Notes under the pieces: model-generated
Told to the model about the DNA's origin: nothing
The model's database searches: none
Seen by the model: only the letters and a program-made list of their open reading frames with translations
Part shown: positions 1-6,418 of the stretch, piece by piece
How positions within the stretch are numbered: the first letter of the stretch is position 1
How the letters are laid out: the number at the start of each line of letters is the position of its first letter
Assembly (NCBI GenBank): GCA_017304505.1
Contig: JAFKKQ010000368.1
Coordinates: forward strand, 781 to 11,059
Length of the DNA stretch: 10,279 bases
Source: Hyphomicrobiales bacterium
GTDB lineage: Bacteria; Pseudomonadota; Alphaproteobacteria; Rhizobiales; Xanthobacteraceae
Reading direction: 5' to 3'
Made by a program: the position numbers and the translations under genes

Positions 1-643
1 GCCGCTCGAACAACTGCCGTTCGGCGCCCTCCGGCGCCGGAAACTGTCCGCCGGCGAGGCCCGCCATGATCTCGCACAAGGTCGCGGCATGATCTTCCGG
101 CTCGAGATTGCCTTCAGCGCGCTCGATACCGAGACGTGCAAGATCCTCACGCAGGCGCGCGAGCGGACGCTCGTTCAGGAATCCCGTGAGGTAGTACGAG
201 GCGTAAGGCAGCAGATCGCCGCGCCCAAGCCCGATGAACAGTTTGAAGTATTCGCGCTCCACAGCGGCGACATCGGTGCCGTCGGCGGCCTGCCCAAGCG
301 CCGCATGCGCCATGCCGAGAGGGGTCGCATCGCCGCGCAATTGCGCGATCTGCCTGAGCAATACTTGCGACGGCGCCCGCGACAACAGCGCGGCAAGCAG
401 CGCATATTCCTGGGCACGATCGGCATCGATGTCGTCAACTTCACCAGCCACGCCTGACTCGCTGTAAAGGTCGGGGCGAAGCTGCACGCGCGGTATGCCG
501 GTCACGGCCTCGACGGCGATGACCCGCTCGGCAGGAATCTTGATCCAGTTTGATACAGAGGGCTGCGCAATGCCCAATTTGCGGGCAAGTTCGGTGACGC
601 CGCCAACCGCCTCGATCGCTCGATTCACTCCCGGATCGCGCAC
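1..643 (-). CDS. TorD-family molybdoenzyme chaperone with N-terminal YdaS/Cro-like HTH (3' end beyond window)
   Basis: The gene runs leftward and leaves the window, so about 214 residues are visible. Residues 8-62 look like a YdaS/Cro-type helix-turn-helix: EAVGGVTELARKLGIAQPSV, then SNW, PAERV and a closing LRPDLY. From about residue 72 the protein is TorD/DmsD-like, with EREYFKLFIGLGRGDLLPYA, then SYYLTGFLNERP, then EPEDHAATLCEIM, the acidic ExxDH signature of the family. TorD proteins bind the Tat signal peptide of an exported molybdenum enzyme and keep it in the cytoplasm until cofactor insertion. I chose GTG at 643 because CCGGGAG lies 8 nt upstream; a second in-frame GTG at 628 has no well-spaced ribosome site. 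The gene follows DUF3306 after 125 bp on the same strand. The client enzyme, probably a formate dehydrogenase, is expected further left. The TorD call is strong and the HTH call good; DNA binding is inference. Confidence 0.9.
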   Translation of the reverse strand, partial: MRDPGVNRAIEAVGGVTELARKLGIAQPSVSNWIKIPAERVIAVEAVTGIPRVQLRPDLYSESGVAGEVDDIDADRAQEYALLAALLSRAPSQVLLRQIAQLRGDATPLGMAHAALGQAADGTDVAAVEREYFKLFIGLGRGDLLPYASYYLTGFLNERPLARLREDLARLGIERAEGNLEPEDHAATLCEIMAGLAGGQFPAPEGAERQLFER

Positions 644-650
644 GTGCGTG

Positions 651-657
651 TCTCCCG
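651..657 (-). promoter_or_regulatory. Ribosome binding site deciding the TorD-fusion start
   Basis: On the minus strand the bases read CCGGGAG, followed by 8 nt and then GTG at 643. This is the only well-spaced Shine-Dalgarno sequence near the possible starts. It keeps the short basic leader ahead of the HTH in the protein. Confidence 0.5.
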
Positions 658-659
658 GT

Positions 660-677
660 TGAGCGCTGTCGCGCTCA
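660..677. repeat. 7-bp inverted repeat in the TorD-fusion leader
   Basis: TGAGCGC and GCGCTCA flank a 4-nt centre, giving a perfect 7-bp stem. It lies between the predicted promoter (697-725) and the ribosome site (651-657). It could fold as an RNA hairpin next to the ribosome site or act as a DNA operator. Since the gene product begins with a helix-turn-helix, autoregulation is an obvious but untested reading. No T run follows in either direction, so it is not an intrinsic terminator. Confidence 0.45.
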
Positions 678-696
678 CTTTCTTCAGAATAGTTAA

Positions 697-725
697 AAGG
701 TAGAAGCCCCCCGACGGGCCGTCAA
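697..725 (-). promoter_or_regulatory. Possible sigma70-type promoter for the TorD fusion
   Basis: On the minus strand TTGACG (725-720) is followed by 17 bp and TACCTT (702-697). The -35 matches five of six consensus bases; the -10 matches three of six. It lies in the 125-bp gap between DUF3306 and the TorD fusion, so the chaperone may be transcribed separately from the operon upstream. An 11-bp near-palindrome, GACGGGCCGTC (713-723), overlaps the -35. Weak sequence-only call. Confidence 0.3.
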
Positions 726-768
726 CGGTTTCCATAGCCTCAGACTATATCTTTTATGTGATAGGCAA

Positions 769-1461
769 TTATCGGGGGAGCGCTGTTCCGTGGATGCGGC
801 GCGCGACAGGAACCTCCTCGTCGGTTTCCTTGCCGGATTTTTGCACTGCAATATCGGCGTCATCCGGCGACCTCACCGGCTGCCTCGCCACAAGCTCGGT
901 GGTCGCGCCAATCGGCTCGCCTGCGGGCATCGCCGGCGGCTGCGGTTCTTGCGCTAAAGCCGTGGTTCTATTGTCAATCCCGGGCGTCGCTTGTGGCGGC
1001 TCGTGGTCCGCTATGTCTTCGGCGGCTTCACGGACTTCGCCCACGATCCTTCCGACCAATTCACGCATTTGCTCCTGCGAATAGTCGAGCGGCCCGAAAC
1101 CCGGTATCGCATTCGGATCGTTGAAATCCCATGCGTTCTCGGCGAGCCCAACGAAGTCGCGGATGGCCGGGTCGGCGGTCCAGGCGCGGCGAAGGGCCGC
1201 ACGGCCGAGTTCCAACGGCACGCCTTTGCGCAAGAACGCGGTGACGTCGGTGGCTGCGGTAATCGATTCAAGCGATGGCAATGTCGAGAGATCGAAATCG
1301 TCTTCCGACGTTTCGTCGGTCTTGGGCAACGGTGGCACGCCTTTGTCATCGGGTGCCGGCATTGTTTGAGATGCGGGCGCGGTTTGCGGAGGCGAGACAA
1401 CGGACTTCTCAGCCGCGCGCTTTCGGCGTGACCAACGGCTGAGGAAGTCTTCGTCGCTCAT
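769..1461 (-). CDS. DUF3306 domain protein
   Basis: This encodes 230 residues of a family known only as DUF3306, normally found directly after DUF3305 in formate-dehydrogenase-type clusters. The hallmarks are visible: an N-terminal FLSRWSRRKRAA, a proline- and acid-rich linker (about residues 20-58), and a conserved core LPSLESI, TDVTAFLRKGVP, LRRAWTADPAIRDF and ending AWDFNDPNAIPGFGPL at about residue 145. The last 85 residues are low-complexity, rich in Pro, Ala, Asp and Glu, and probably disordered. There is no signal peptide or membrane segment, so it should be cytoplasmic. Its ATG overlaps the DUF3305 stop as ATGA, indicating translational coupling. The biochemical function is unknown; a role in molybdoenzyme maturation is inferred from context only. 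Confidence 0.85.
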   Translation of the reverse strand: MSDEDFLSRWSRRKRAAEKSVVSPPQTAPASQTMPAPDDKGVPPLPKTDETSEDDFDLSTLPSLESITAATDVTAFLRKGVPLELGRAALRRAWTADPAIRDFVGLAENAWDFNDPNAIPGFGPLDYSQEQMRELVGRIVGEVREAAEDIADHEPPQATPGIDNRTTALAQEPQPPAMPAGEPIGATTELVARQPVRSPDDADIAVQKSGKETDEEVPVARRIHGTALPR

Positions 1462-1973
1462 TCGTCGCGGCCTCCCCGTTCGCGCCGCGCAAGCGCCTCC
1501 GGGTTGGCGCGGCGGCGTTTACGTTTGACGAACGCCTCGTCGACATGGTGCTCGGACACGAACCGTTCAATCGTCTCGTGGATCGCGTCGGGCATGGGCA
1601 CCGCCTCCACAAGATTGACCGCCACCTCGGTGAAACTCTCGCCTTCGGCAGGATCGGCGGTCACAGTCGCGATGGCGTAAGGCCATTCGCCTTCGGCCGG
1701 CTCCAGCACCACCCAGATGCCGGGCGCGCCGGAGGCCAGGTTTTCGCGATAGCGCTCCGCTTCCGACCGATAGAGGTCGACCGTGGCGCTGCCGGCATAA
1801 TAGAGCGTGGCGCCCTCTTGTTCACGCAACATGGTCCACGGCTGCATGTTGGGTTCGTCCGGCAGCACACCGATCGCGCGCCACACGAAATCGATCCACG
1901 GCGACTCTGCTTTGCGGCGCTGGACCACAACACCGACTGGAATCCGCAAAAGCGGTGAAACGGCGGGGCTCAA
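1458..1973 (-). CDS. DUF3305 domain protein
   Basis: This encodes 171 residues of the DUF3305 family. Recognisable parts are the opening VGVVVQRRKAESPWIDFVWR at about residue 13, the phrase YYAGSATVDLYRSEAERYRE in the middle, then WVVLEP and PYAIATVTADPAEGES. A very basic segment, VKRKRRRANPEALARRERGG, closes the protein. It appears to be a compact soluble cytoplasmic protein without metal-binding motifs. The start is TTG at 1973, overlapping the TGA that would end the full-length DUF6352 frame (TTGA), so it is probably translated by coupling; if the upstream TAA at 2236-2234 is real, ribosomes would stop about 260 nt earlier and output could fall. No activity is known for the family. Its pairing with DUF3306 is conserved; a role in maturing the neighbouring molybdoenzyme is inference. 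Confidence 0.87.
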   Translation of the reverse strand: MSPAVSPLLRIPVGVVVQRRKAESPWIDFVWRAIGVLPDEPNMQPWTMLREQEGATLYYAGSATVDLYRSEAERYRENLASGAPGIWVVLEPAEGEWPYAIATVTADPAEGESFTEVAVNLVEAVPMPDAIHETIERFVSEHHVDEAFVKRKRRRANPEALARRERGGRDE

Positions 1974-2977
1974 CGCGCGGCCTCCCTCTGTTTGACCGGC
2001 AGCCCGATCACGAGATTCTGCGGCTTCAAGCGCAAGATCTTTTCAGGTGTCATCGCCATGATGAGATAGACCGGTTCACCTTTCACGGCCTCGGTCACCG
2101 CCATGCTATCGGAAAAGACGAGCCGGAACAGGCCGACGACACGACCCGCCGTGATGTCGTCGAGAGCGTCACCGTTCCAAAGCCGGTCGCCAATCCGGGT
2201 CGCCTCCGAGTCAAGCCCAACGTACCAGGTGAATTAGGCATCGCGCAGCTCGGTAACCGGCTCGATGGACACCTCGACAGCAAGCAGGTGGGAGATCCAG
2301 CGCGCCATCGCTTGCGCCAGCGCGGCAAGTCCATGCCGCCCTCCGGTCAGGTCCAACGCCATGTCGAACATATCGCTGCGCTGCCAATAGCTGTCGGCGT
2401 TGTCGTCCGTCAGGACGTCAATCTGCGCCTCTGTCGGCACACCGAGCATCGAAACCAACGGCGACAACGGCGCCGGATTGGCGCCCGCAATCTTTTCCTC
2501 ATCGGCCGCCAGCAAGGATTGCTCGTGCAGGGTGATCCGCTGCGGCCGGAAGAACAATTCGGCCGCGCGCAGGACGAACGGATCGTCACAACCGTCAAGC
2601 GCGTTGCGCAGAACGACATGCGCGAGCTGATTAACGAACAGCGGCGGCAAGCTTATCGCGCCCCCGCGCATGAGCGCCAGATAGGCGGCCTCCAGCGTCG
2701 GATGCGCCAGCAGAAGACCGCGAAAGGCCAGCACAAATCGCCAGTTCTCGCGCGCATCGGGATCGGCAATCGCCGCAATCTCGCCGTCGTCGACGGGCCG
2801 CCGTGGTTCGGTCAGAACGGCTGCGTGCAGGGCTCGTTCGGCCACGCAGGCGTCGGCCGGCGGCGTCAGCTCGGGGCGCACGAAATAAGCCTTGAGAAAT
2901 TCGTCGGTGACGACAAGCCCACCACCCGCACCGCGATCGAGCAGATGATGACCGCAGGAAATCCAGAAATCGCTCAT
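1970..2977 (-). pseudogene. DUF6352-type protein gene with an in-frame stop codon
   Basis: Read straight through, this frame gives 335 codons, about the length I recall for the family. Codon 248 is TAA (2236-2234). The first 247 residues run from MSDFWISCGHHLL through PLFVNQLAHVVLRNALDG, AAELFFRPQRITLHEQ and YWQRSDMFDMALDLT to IEPVTELRDA. After the TAA the same frame continues without shift as FTWYVGLDSEATRIGD and ends RLKPQNLVIGLP, which matches my recollection of the family's C-terminus. Only the stop interrupts an otherwise intact protein. The ATG overlaps the DUF6505 stop (ATGA), and the distal TGA overlaps the DUF3305 TTG (TTGA). An assembly or base-call error, a recent nonsense mutation and readthrough are all possible; nothing seen favours programmed recoding. 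If the stop is real, the product is the 247-residue protein 2977-2234. Function of the family is unknown. Confidence 0.8.
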
Positions 2978-3519
2978 TTGGTTTCACGCCCGGCGACGAT
3001 TTTCACAAGATCGATTCCGTCCGCAGGTTGTTCTTCGTCCTCGTCGCCAGCCTCCAGGAACGAAAACGCACGCAACTGCGTCGGTCCACCGCGCGGCCGC
3101 AACGTGCGAAACGCTTCACGCACCTCACCTTCTTCGATCGTTCGATAGACCGCGATCAAAGTATCCGTCGGAGCCGTGCAGAGAGATTCGGCAAAGGCGA
3201 CCTCCTCCTCCGCCGCCCGTCGCGCGGTGGCAAGGTCCGGCGCGCCGAGCCGGTCGACCAGTCGTCGCGCCAGCAACTCGATCGCCGCATCGCGGTCGCT
3301 TTCCGTTGCCTCCACGATTTGCGCCAGTGTGGACCAGCCCCACGATTGCAAACCGAGAAAACCGCTGCGGAATGCCGAGCGCTCCTTGCCCTGAAGTGTC
3401 GCCGGATCCCCGCCCCAGAATCGGAAGGCGCCGGAAACCGCCCATTCACCGGGCTCCGCAGCCGGATCGAACACGAAAGTGTCCGACAGATCGAGCGCAA
3501 TCGTCCGGAGCAACTTCAA
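2974..3519 (-). CDS. DUF6505-type protein
   Basis: This encodes 181 residues. I recognise it as the small partner (DUF6505-type) that sits between the biotin/lipoate-ligase-like protein and the DUF6352-type protein in comparable clusters. The sequence opens MKLLRTIALDLSDTFVFDPA, then WAVSGAFRFWGGDP and a Gly/Trp-rich GFLGLQSWGWSTL. A helical middle with ATARRAAEEEVAFAESLC follows, and it ends with an acidic stretch (GDEDEEQP) and IDLVKIVAGRE. It has no signal peptide, membrane segment or cofactor motif. The start is TTG at 3519, overlapping the upstream TGA as TTGA; the next in-frame start is well inside the conserved part. The stop overlaps the next ATG. Biochemical role unknown; family name from memory of context, so moderately sure. 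Confidence 0.8.
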   Translation of the reverse strand: MKLLRTIALDLSDTFVFDPAAEPGEWAVSGAFRFWGGDPATLQGKERSAFRSGFLGLQSWGWSTLAQIVEATESDRDAAIELLARRLVDRLGAPDLATARRAAEEEVAFAESLCTAPTDTLIAVYRTIEEGEVREAFRTLRPRGGPTQLRAFSFLEAGDEDEEQPADGIDLVKIVAGRETK

Positions 3520-4271
3520 AGCCGCGGTCCTCCGGTTTGCGGGTCAAGCCACGACGGCGTGTTCAATGCCGGCAACAGTGCATGGCGTTCGACGCCGGCC
3601 TTGCCGATCCGGCGCACAAGCAGATCGCCGTTGTCTTCTATTTTGCGGCTGATGCCCTCCTGGCGCGGCATCCGTTGCAGGAATTCCTTCGCCAGGCCAT
3701 CGAATCCATCGGATTGCCAAGTGTCGATGGCCACCATCAAATGCCGCGCAAAGCTTTCGGTCACTTGCGCCGCGCCGACATCACCGAACCCTTCCTGCTC
3801 GAGCGCGGATGCCAGCGGATGAATGCCCGGTTCCTCGCCCGTCATCGAGACAGTGCGGATCATTGCGCCAAACACCAGCCACGGCGGCGGCTCGTTCTCA
3901 TCTGCGCCTTGCGGCCAGCCCAACCGCCCGCCACCGACCAGACCGCCGTCGATGCGGATGGTGTCGGGCCAGTCGATGGTGACGAGCTTTTCCGGCGGCG
4001 CATAGGCCAGCAAGGCATCGCTGAGCGCGATCATTCCGGCATAGAGAGCGCGCCGCGCGGTGCACAGCGGCTCGTCCGGTTCCAGGACGACGGCGAATTC
4101 CGCAAGGTCGAAACGCCCGACATAAACCAGCGTACCGGCCCCGCTTTGCGCGGCAATATCGGCGGCATGGGCGAACGCATCGCCGCTCTCGCGCAGCGTC
4201 ACCAGCTCAAACGGCGGCGGCAGATCGAGAACCGGCGTAAACGAAACGTGCGTGCCCGTGGTCGGCGGCAA
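3516..4271 (-). CDS. Biotin/lipoate-protein-ligase-like protein (DUF4444-type C-terminus)
   Basis: This is the first gene of the minus-strand operon, 251 residues. Residues about 20-190 follow the fold pattern of the BirA/LplA ligase superfamily: GAGTLVYVGR (44-53), FAVVLEPDEPL (59-69) and WPDTIRIDGGLVGGGRL (101-117), the last corresponding to KWPND plus the following Gly-rich strand in BirA. A small C-terminal domain (about 192-251, with GDLLVR and PSWLDPQTGG) resembles DUF4444. The lysine that precedes WPND in active ligases is Asp here (D100), and the GRGRxGRxW loop is not recognisable, so ordinary biotin or lipoate transfer is doubtful. The start is TTG at 4271, with GGGAG 6 nt upstream. 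The stop overlaps the next start as TTGA. It may bind a cofactor-like ligand or act as a scaffold; the real role is unknown. Confidence 0.82.
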   Translation of the reverse strand: MPPTTGTHVSFTPVLDLPPPFELVTLRESGDAFAHAADIAAQSGAGTLVYVGRFDLAEFAVVLEPDEPLCTARRALYAGMIALSDALLAYAPPEKLVTIDWPDTIRIDGGLVGGGRLGWPQGADENEPPPWLVFGAMIRTVSMTGEEPGIHPLASALEQEGFGDVGAAQVTESFARHLMVAIDTWQSDGFDGLAKEFLQRMPRQEGISRKIEDNGDLLVRRIGKAGVERHALLPALNTPSWLDPQTGGPRL

Positions 4272-4274
4272 AAC

Positions 4275-4305
4275 TTGCTCCCGCTTACATTTTAACGATT
4301 ATAAT
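4275..4305. promoter_or_regulatory. Divergent promoter core with shared ATTATAAT
   Basis: The 86-bp gap between the divergent genes has an AT-rich island in G+C-rich surroundings. ATTATAAT at 4298-4305 gives a perfect TATAAT on the plus strand (4300-4305) and another on the minus strand (4303-4298). For the minus operon this puts transcription start near 4291, leaving a roughly 20-nt leader with GGGAG before the TTG. For the plus gene the start would be near 4312. A TTGCTC at 4275-4280 lies 19 bp before the plus -10, and no good -35 is seen on the minus side, which suggests activator dependence. Confidence 0.5.
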
Positions 4306-4319
4306 ATAACTAGAGGAGC

Positions 4320-4340
4320 GGGATCGCCGAAGCGAGTCCC
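4320..4340. repeat. Imperfect inverted repeat in the divergent control region
   Basis: GGGATCGC and GCGAGTCCC flank CGAA and pair over 8 bp with one bulged G. As RNA it would be a hairpin in the plus-gene leader. As DNA its centre is roughly 39 bp upstream of the expected minus-strand transcription start, where activators often bind. No T tract follows, so it is not a terminator. Confidence 0.4.
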
Positions 4341-4354
4341 CACGATGCTGCGGA

Positions 4355-4367
4355 CGGATGGAATCCG
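4355..4367 (+). promoter_or_regulatory. Small hairpin over the ATG of the Fe-S gene
   Basis: CGGAT, a GGA loop and ATCCG form a perfect 5-bp stem that contains the first ATG (4358); the alternative pairing GCGGA/TCCGC (4350-4368) also buries it. This could dampen initiation at 4358 and favour the GTG at 4394. It is too short to be certain. Confidence 0.25.
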
Positions 4368-6418
4368 CCCCTCAAAGGAAAGATCAGCCTGTCGTGACGG
4401 ATCGGCCGCAAAAAATCCTACTGTGCTCGTGCGAGGATACGATGAGCCTCGACGCGGACGCGGTCCGGCGCGGCTGCGTTGGAGCTGACGTTTCCACGTA
4501 TCGTCGTCTGTGCCGCGCCGAAGTCGAGCGGTTCCATGCCGCCGCCAAGGATGGCGATGCCCTGACGGTCGGTTGCACGCAGGAAGCACCGCTGTTTTCC
4601 GAACTGGCCGGCGAGCGCAACAAGCAGATCAGCTTTGTGAATGTGCGCGAAACCGCGGGCTGGTCGACGGAGGGGGAGAAAGCCGGCCCGAAAATGGCCG
4701 CCTTGCTGGCCGCCGCCACGGAACCCACGCCCGACTTCCCGCTCGTCAGCCTGTCGAGCGACGGCGTCGTATTGATCTACGGCCGCGACGAAAGCGCGAT
4801 CGAAGCCGGCAAGCTGTTGGCGGACCATCTCGATGTCACAGTGCTGATCACCAAGCCCAAGCTGCTGGAACCGCCCCGCACCACAACATTTCCCGTCGTC
4901 CAAGGAACCATCCGCGCGGCGACGGGCCACCTCGGCGCCTTCGTCTTGACGGTCGATGATTATGCGACACCGCGACCATCCTCGCGCGACGCCATGACGT
5001 TCGAGACGCCGCGCGACGGCGCCACTTCGCGTTGCGATCTGGTGCTCGATCTGTCCGGCGCCCCTTCCCTCTTCCCGGCTCATGATCTGCGCGACGGCTA
5101 TCTGCGCGCCGATCCAGGTGACCCGGCGGCGGTCCTGCGCGCGGTGCTCAAGGCGCGCGACCTCGTCGGCACATTCGATAAACCGCGATACGTCAATTTC
5201 ACCGCGGAGCTGTGCGTTCATTCGCGCTCGAAAATCACCGGGTGCCACCGCTGCCTCGATCTTTGTCCGGCGGGCGCGATCACGCCTGCCGGCGATCATG
5301 TCACGATCGACGCCGAAATTTGCGCCGGGTGCGGCCAGTGCGCCGCCGCCTGCCCGACCGGGGCCGCGTCCTATGCGCTGCCGCCTGCGGATGCGCTTCT
5401 GCGCAAGTTGCGCGCGATGCTTATGGCGTACCGCCAAGCCGGCGGCACGAATGCGATCGTGCTGTTTCACGATGACGAACATGGCGCAGCATTGATCGAC
5501 GCGCTGGCCCGCCACGGCGACGGATTGCCGGCAAACACGCTGCCGCTGGCCGTCAACGAAGTCACCCAGGTGGGGCTGGAAGCCATCGCGGCGGCGTTCG
5601 CCTATGGCGCCGCAGGCTTGCGCTTCCTGCTGCGGGCCAAGCCGCGCCACGATATCCTCGGGCTCCGCAAAACGATGGCGACCGCCGAACCGATCCTCGC
5701 CGGGCTTGGGTTCGGCGGCCGGCGCATCGCCACAATCGAAACGGACGACCCGGATTTGCTCGGCGTTGCGCTTCGCGAGGTCGATCTCACCGAAGCCGCG
5801 CAACAACCGGCAAACTTCATGCCTGTCGGCGGAAAGCGCGACGTGATTCGCTTCGCGCTGCGTGAATTGCATCGCGTGGCGCCCACGCCGGCCGATGTGA
5901 TCGTGCTGCCCGACGGCGCACCGTTCGGTGCGGTGACCGTGAACGTCGAAGGGTGCACGCTCTGTCTTTCCTGCGTATCCGCCTGCCCGACCGGGGCACT
6001 GTCGGACGACCCCGAACGGCCGATGCTGCGGTTCACAGAGGATGCCTGCGTGCAGTGCGGGCTGTGCAAGGCGACCTGCCCTGAAAAGGTCATCACCCTG
6101 ACGCCGCAGATCGACTTCCGCGCCGCCACAGCGCGCTCGCGCACACTCAAGGAGGAAGAGCCGGCGCTCTGCATCCGGTGCCAGAAGCCGTTCGGCGTGA
6201 AAAGCAGCGTCGATCGCGTCGCGGCAAAACTTGAGGGCCGCCATTGGATGTACACCAACGCGGGCAAGCGCCTCGATGTCATCCGAATGTGTGCCGACTG
6301 CCGTGTCATCGCGATGAGCGAAGAGAATTTCGACCCGTTCGTCGGCGTTCCCGAACGCCCCGCCCCGCGGACTACCGATGACTATCTGCGCGAACGCGAC
6401 AACAGAACGAAAAGCTGA
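4358..6418 (+). CDS. Large 4Fe-4S polyferredoxin-like protein of the molybdoenzyme cluster
   Basis: This encodes 686 residues, probably cytoplasmic, with no signal peptide or membrane segment. The N-terminal part opens with KILLCSCEDTM (19-29) and contains a Cys-bearing stretch to about residue 75. Two adjacent ferredoxin motifs follow (C286/C296/C299/C303P and C322/C325/C328/C332P), then a helical, metal-free middle, then a second pair (C533/C536/C539/C543P and C564/C567/C570/C574P). C605xxC608 and C645xxC648 could hold zinc or iron. The four ferredoxin motifs suggest four 4Fe-4S centres and an electron-transfer or assembly role alongside the divergent operon; this is inference from context. 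I kept ATG 4358, but GTG 4394 (start MTDRPQKILLCSC) lies just ahead of the conserved part and may be the true start; neither has a convincing ribosome site. Confidence 0.9.
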   Translation: MESAPQRKDQPVVTDRPQKILLCSCEDTMSLDADAVRRGCVGADVSTYRRLCRAEVERFHAAAKDGDALTVGCTQEAPLFSELAGERNKQISFVNVRETAGWSTEGEKAGPKMAALLAAATEPTPDFPLVSLSSDGVVLIYGRDESAIEAGKLLADHLDVTVLITKPKLLEPPRTTTFPVVQGTIRAATGHLGAFVLTVDDYATPRPSSRDAMTFETPRDGATSRCDLVLDLSGAPSLFPAHDLRDGYLRADPGDPAAVLRAVLKARDLVGTFDKPRYVNFTAELCVHSRSKITGCHRCLDLCPAGAITPAGDHVTIDAEICAGCGQCAAACPTGAASYALPPADALLRKLRAMLMAYRQAGGTNAIVLFHDDEHGAALIDALARHGDGLPANTLPLAVNEVTQVGLEAIAAAFAYGAAGLRFLLRAKPRHDILGLRKTMATAEPILAGLGFGGRRIATIETDDPDLLGVALREVDLTEAAQQPANFMPVGGKRDVIRFALRELHRVAPTPADVIVLPDGAPFGAVTVNVEGCTLCLSCVSACPTGALSDDPERPMLRFTEDACVQCGLCKATCPEKVITLTPQIDFRAATARSRTLKEEEPALCIRCQKPFGVKSSVDRVAAKLEGRHWMYTNAGKRLDVIRMCADCRVIAMSEENFDPFVGVPERPAPRTTDDYLRERDNRTKS

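Noticed and set aside
89..457. 122-codon plus-strand open frame
   Set aside because: It is the shadow of the TorD domain, whose minus-strand frame shows clear family motifs.
541..555. TTGAT...TTGAT resembling an FNR half-site pair
   Set aside because: The two halves are direct, not inverted, and lie within the HTH-TorD coding sequence.
1332..1346. Sigma54-like TGGCACG sequence on the plus strand
   Set aside because: The -12 element is out of register (TGTC instead of TTGC), and it lies inside DUF3306, antisense to it, with no gene downstream.
2095..2241. Restart ATG overlapping the internal DUF6352 stop
   Set aside because: The ATG at 2241 is in a different frame and gives a Ser/Arg/Thr-rich shadow ending at 2095. 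It does not restore the DUF6352 C-terminus.
1955..3148. 397-codon plus-strand open frame
   Set aside because: It is antisense to DUF6352 and its neighbours, with Arg/Gln/His-rich composition. The minus-strand frames carry the family motifs and the tidy 4-nt overlaps.
3306..4295. 329-codon plus-strand open frame
   Set aside because: It is antisense to the ligase-like and DUF6505 genes, with no motif and arginine-rich shadow composition.
4418..6244. 608-codon open frame on the minus strand, antisense to the Fe-S gene
   Set aside because: It lies entirely inside the Fe-S coding region and the translation is Arg/Gln/Gly-rich with no recognisable motif. Long antisense frames are common in G+C-rich genes with strong third-position bias.
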